Of a stretch of DNA of 46,227 nt, positions 44,717 through 46,227 are shown one piece after another. The DNA comes from Amycolatopsis sacchari (lineage in GTDB: Bacteria; Actinomycetota; Actinomycetes; Mycobacteriales; Pseudonocardiaceae): NCBI RefSeq assembly GCF_900114035.1, contig NZ_FORP01000039.1, positions 1 through 46,227 of the forward strand, given 5' to 3'. The translations under genes were made by a program, and so were the position numbers. Positions within the stretch are counted from its first letter, which is position 1. Every line of letters starts with the position of its first letter. Below the pieces are notes generated by a model. The model was not told the DNA's origin. It saw nothing but the letters and a program-made list of their open reading frames with translations, and did no database searches.

Positions 44717-45094
44717 TCAGGCCCGGTCGAGGTACAGGAACTCCGTCATCCCCGTCAGGGCCAGGAAGAACCGCTGGGCGGCCGGTGCCACCGTGCGCCG
44801 TTCGTCGCGCACGACGCGGGGGTTGGTGAGTTTCACGACCCCGCCGCCGATCTCGAGTTCGCAGGTCCCCGCGGCGAGGACGTTGCGCACCCAGTCCGTG
44901 TCCGGGCCGTAGGTCAGCGGGATGGCGTAGCCCGTCGGCGTGGGGAAGACGCCGACCGGGGTGCGGTACTCGCGGCCGGACCGCCGGCCGCGGTGCACGA
45001 CCCTGGCCAGCGGGCCGCCCCGGCCGGCGAGCGGGCCGAGCAGGCGGTTGGTCACGACGCGGTTGAAGCGGGCGAGGCCCTTCGGAAGCACCAT
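44717..45094 (-). CDS. Nitroreductase/quinone reductase family (Ddn-like) protein
   Basis: The 125-aa split-barrel protein has HRGRRSGREYRTPVGVFPT, AIPLTYGPDTDWVRNVLAAG and TNPRVV, the pattern of Ddn-type deazaflavin (F420)-dependent reductases. Such proteins reduce quinones and some nitro drugs near the membrane. It lies head to head with the Fpg/Nei gene, 42 bases apart. Confidence 0.88.
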   Translation of the reverse strand: MVLPKGLARFNRVVTNRLLGPLAGRGGPLARVVHRGRRSGREYRTPVGVFPTPTGYAIPLTYGPDTDWVRNVLAAGTCELEIGGGVVKLTNPRVVRDERRTVAPAAQRFFLALTGMTEFLYLDRA

Positions 45095-45136
45095 CTGCCC
45101 AGTTTGCCCTTCGCGCCGGCGTGGAAGCCGGGCAGC

Positions 45137-45901
45137 GTGCCCGAACTACCCGATGTCGAAGGTTTCCGGCGCGTCCTCGCCGAACACGCCGGGAAGCGGA
45201 TCGAAGACGTGGTGGTGCACGACGCCCAGGTGCTGCGGGGCGTGAGCGCGCAGCGGCTGCGCAAGTCGCTGACGGGGCAGCGGTTCGAGCCGCCGCGGCG
45301 GCTGGGGAAGTGGCTGATCGCGCCCGTCGGCGGGCGGGCGGAGACCCTGGTGCTGCACTTCGGCATGACCGGTTCGCTGTCGACCGGTCCGCCGCACCGG
45401 CACGACAGGGTGGTCTTCCGCATGGCCGGTGGCGAGCTCCGGTACCGGGACATGCGCAAGCTCCAGGGCCTGCGGCTGCTCGGCGAGTCCGGGCTCGAGG
45501 AGCTGCTGGCCGGTACCGGGCCGGACGCACTGGAGGTGCCGAAAGGACGGTTCCGCGAGCTGCTGCCCGCGCGGCGGCAGCTCAAGGCCGCGTTGACCGA
45601 CCAGGCCGTGCTCAGCGGGCTGGGCAACCTGCTCGCTGACGAGATCCTGTGGCGCGCGAAGCTGAACCCGCGGACGCCGGCGGGGGAGTTGTCCCCGGCC
45701 GAAGTGGACCGGCTGCACGCGCGGATGCGGTCCACCCTGCGGACGGCGGTGCGGGCCGGGCGGGTGCCGCCGAGGGCGTCCTGGCTGACCGGGCACCGCG
45801 ACGAGCCCTCCGGCGCGTGCCCCCGCTGCGGGACGGCGCTGCGCCACGGGCGGACCGGTGGGCGCGGGACGGTGTGGTGCCCGCGGTGCCAGCCGGGTTG
45901 A
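45137..45901 (+). CDS. Fpg/Nei family DNA glycosylase
   Basis: The 254-aa enzyme begins VPELPDVEGFRRVL; after removal of the first residue, Pro is the catalytic N-terminus and Glu follows it. It has LHFGMTGSL, the helix-two-turn-helix region around LSGLGNLLADEILW and a C-terminal zinc finger (Cys 228, 231, 248, 251). Such enzymes excise oxidised bases and nick the backbone. The sequence is shorter and more divergent than MutM, so it may be an Nei-like or atypical paralogue. The GTG at 45137 is fixed by the PELPDVE N-terminus. Confidence 0.9.
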   Translation: MPELPDVEGFRRVLAEHAGKRIEDVVVHDAQVLRGVSAQRLRKSLTGQRFEPPRRLGKWLIAPVGGRAETLVLHFGMTGSLSTGPPHRHDRVVFRMAGGELRYRDMRKLQGLRLLGESGLEELLAGTGPDALEVPKGRFRELLPARRQLKAALTDQAVLSGLGNLLADEILWRAKLNPRTPAGELSPAEVDRLHARMRSTLRTAVRAGRVPPRASWLTGHRDEPSGACPRCGTALRHGRTGGRGTVWCPRCQPG

Positions 45902-45931
45902 CGTTTCGCGGAAATGCGGTAGGCCGGTGTC

Positions 45932-46135
45932 ATGGCACAGGAACAGGGCAGGAAGCACCACATCGACCCGGATCCGCCGCTGACGCCGGAGTTCCCCCGG
46001 CTGCAGCACCCGGATCTGGAACCCGGCCAGACCGAGGACGTCCCGGCGAAACCGCCCAACAGCGGGGAGGTCCGGCAGCAGCCGGAGTCCGAGGACGTGC
46101 CCGCCGGGAACCCGACCCCCGAACCGCCGGACTAA
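45932..46135 (+). CDS. Small Pro/Glu-rich hypothetical protein
   Basis: The 67-aa hydrophilic protein (about a quarter Pro, many Glu and Asp) has no hydrophobic segment and is likely disordered. Two similar blocks, TEDVPAKPPNSGE and SEDVPAGNPTPE, suggest an internal repeat. TAGGCC lies six bases before the ATG. It ends a few bases from the transposase remnant at the window edge. Function unknown. Confidence 0.6.
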   Translation: MAQEQGRKHHIDPDPPLTPEFPRLQHPDLEPGQTEDVPAKPPNSGEVRQQPESEDVPAGNPTPEPPD

Positions 46136-46139
46136 GAGA

Positions 46140-46227
46140 TCAGTTCAGAATGAGCTTGCGTAGGCAGATGATTGAGCAGGCCACGCTGAGGATGGCCTGG
46201 TGGACATCGGCTCGGCGTTCAGTGCGG
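46140..46227 (-). mobile_element. 3' end of an IS5-type transposase gene (partial)
   Basis: Read on the minus strand from the right edge, the last 28 codons give RTERRADVHQAILSVACSII and then CLRKLILN before TGA. This resembles the C-terminus of IS5-family (DDE) transposases. Codon use is less GC-rich than in the neighbours, as expected for a transferred element. The rest lies outside the window. Confidence 0.65.

Noticed and set aside
1..46227. tRNA, rRNA, CRISPR array, prophage or biosynthetic gene cluster
   Set aside because: I found no regularly spaced repeats, no tRNA-like cloverleaf, and no cas, phage structural, PKS or NRPS genes.

Overview
The window is a continuous stretch of a very GC-rich actinobacterial chromosome. 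The gene content and order fit a Pseudonocardiaceae-type organism (Amycolatopsis or a relative; this is inferred from family features, not from a search). Supporting signs are a complete division and cell wall (dcw) cluster ending in sepF-yggT-divIVA without ftsA, a MurE with the DNPR motif of meso-diaminopimelate ligases, a 1061-residue IleRS preceded by an actinobacterial T-box leader, a SAM-IV riboswitch, F420-type enzymes, and many genes whose TANNNT -10 box lies 6-8 bases before the start codon (leaderless transcripts).

Left part, about 1-20.2 kb: mraZ-rsmH-ftsL-ftsI-murE-murF-mraY-murD-ftsW-murG-murC-ftsQ-ftsZ-pgeF-(35-aa ORF)-yggS-sepF-yggT-divIVA, all on the plus strand and mostly joined by 4-base stop/start overlaps. 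The genes make and flip the lipid-linked peptidoglycan precursor, polymerise and cross-link it at the septum, assemble the Z ring, and (DivIVA/Wag31) place polar growth. A promoter interleaved with four 10-bp-spaced MraZ boxes starts the cluster. A hairpin terminator closes it after divIVA.

Middle part, about 20.2-36.1 kb: a small membrane protein with an Ada-like Cys/His motif, then two divergent ArsR-type regulator/MFS exporter modules that flank ileS (T-box) and a class B penicillin-binding protein. After these come yggU, an unknown gene, a CPA1/CvrA-type K+/H+ antiporter, a SAM-IV riboswitch controlling a cysteine-desulfurase-like PLP enzyme, an integral membrane protein, lspA and rluD.

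Right part, about 36.1-46.2 kb: accessory and housekeeping genes. A TetR regulator diverges from a SnoaL/DUF1772 pair across two strong palindromic operators and a decayed hydrolase. folE diverges from a Cys-rich SufR-like regulator. An AsnC-HTH/polyproline/beta-domain protein diverges from a tandem pair of DUF885 metallopeptidases. An LLM F420 oxidoreductase, a Ddn-type nitroreductase, a Fpg/Nei DNA glycosylase, a small acidic protein and the 3' end of an IS5-type transposase follow. I found no tRNA, rRNA, CRISPR array or phage genes. The most unusual items are the 35-aa ORF translationally locked between pgeF and yggS, the reverse-orientation MraZ-like hexamers upstream of mraZ, the paired ArsR/MFS modules with conserved Cys/His sites, and the AsnC-HTH fusion protein.
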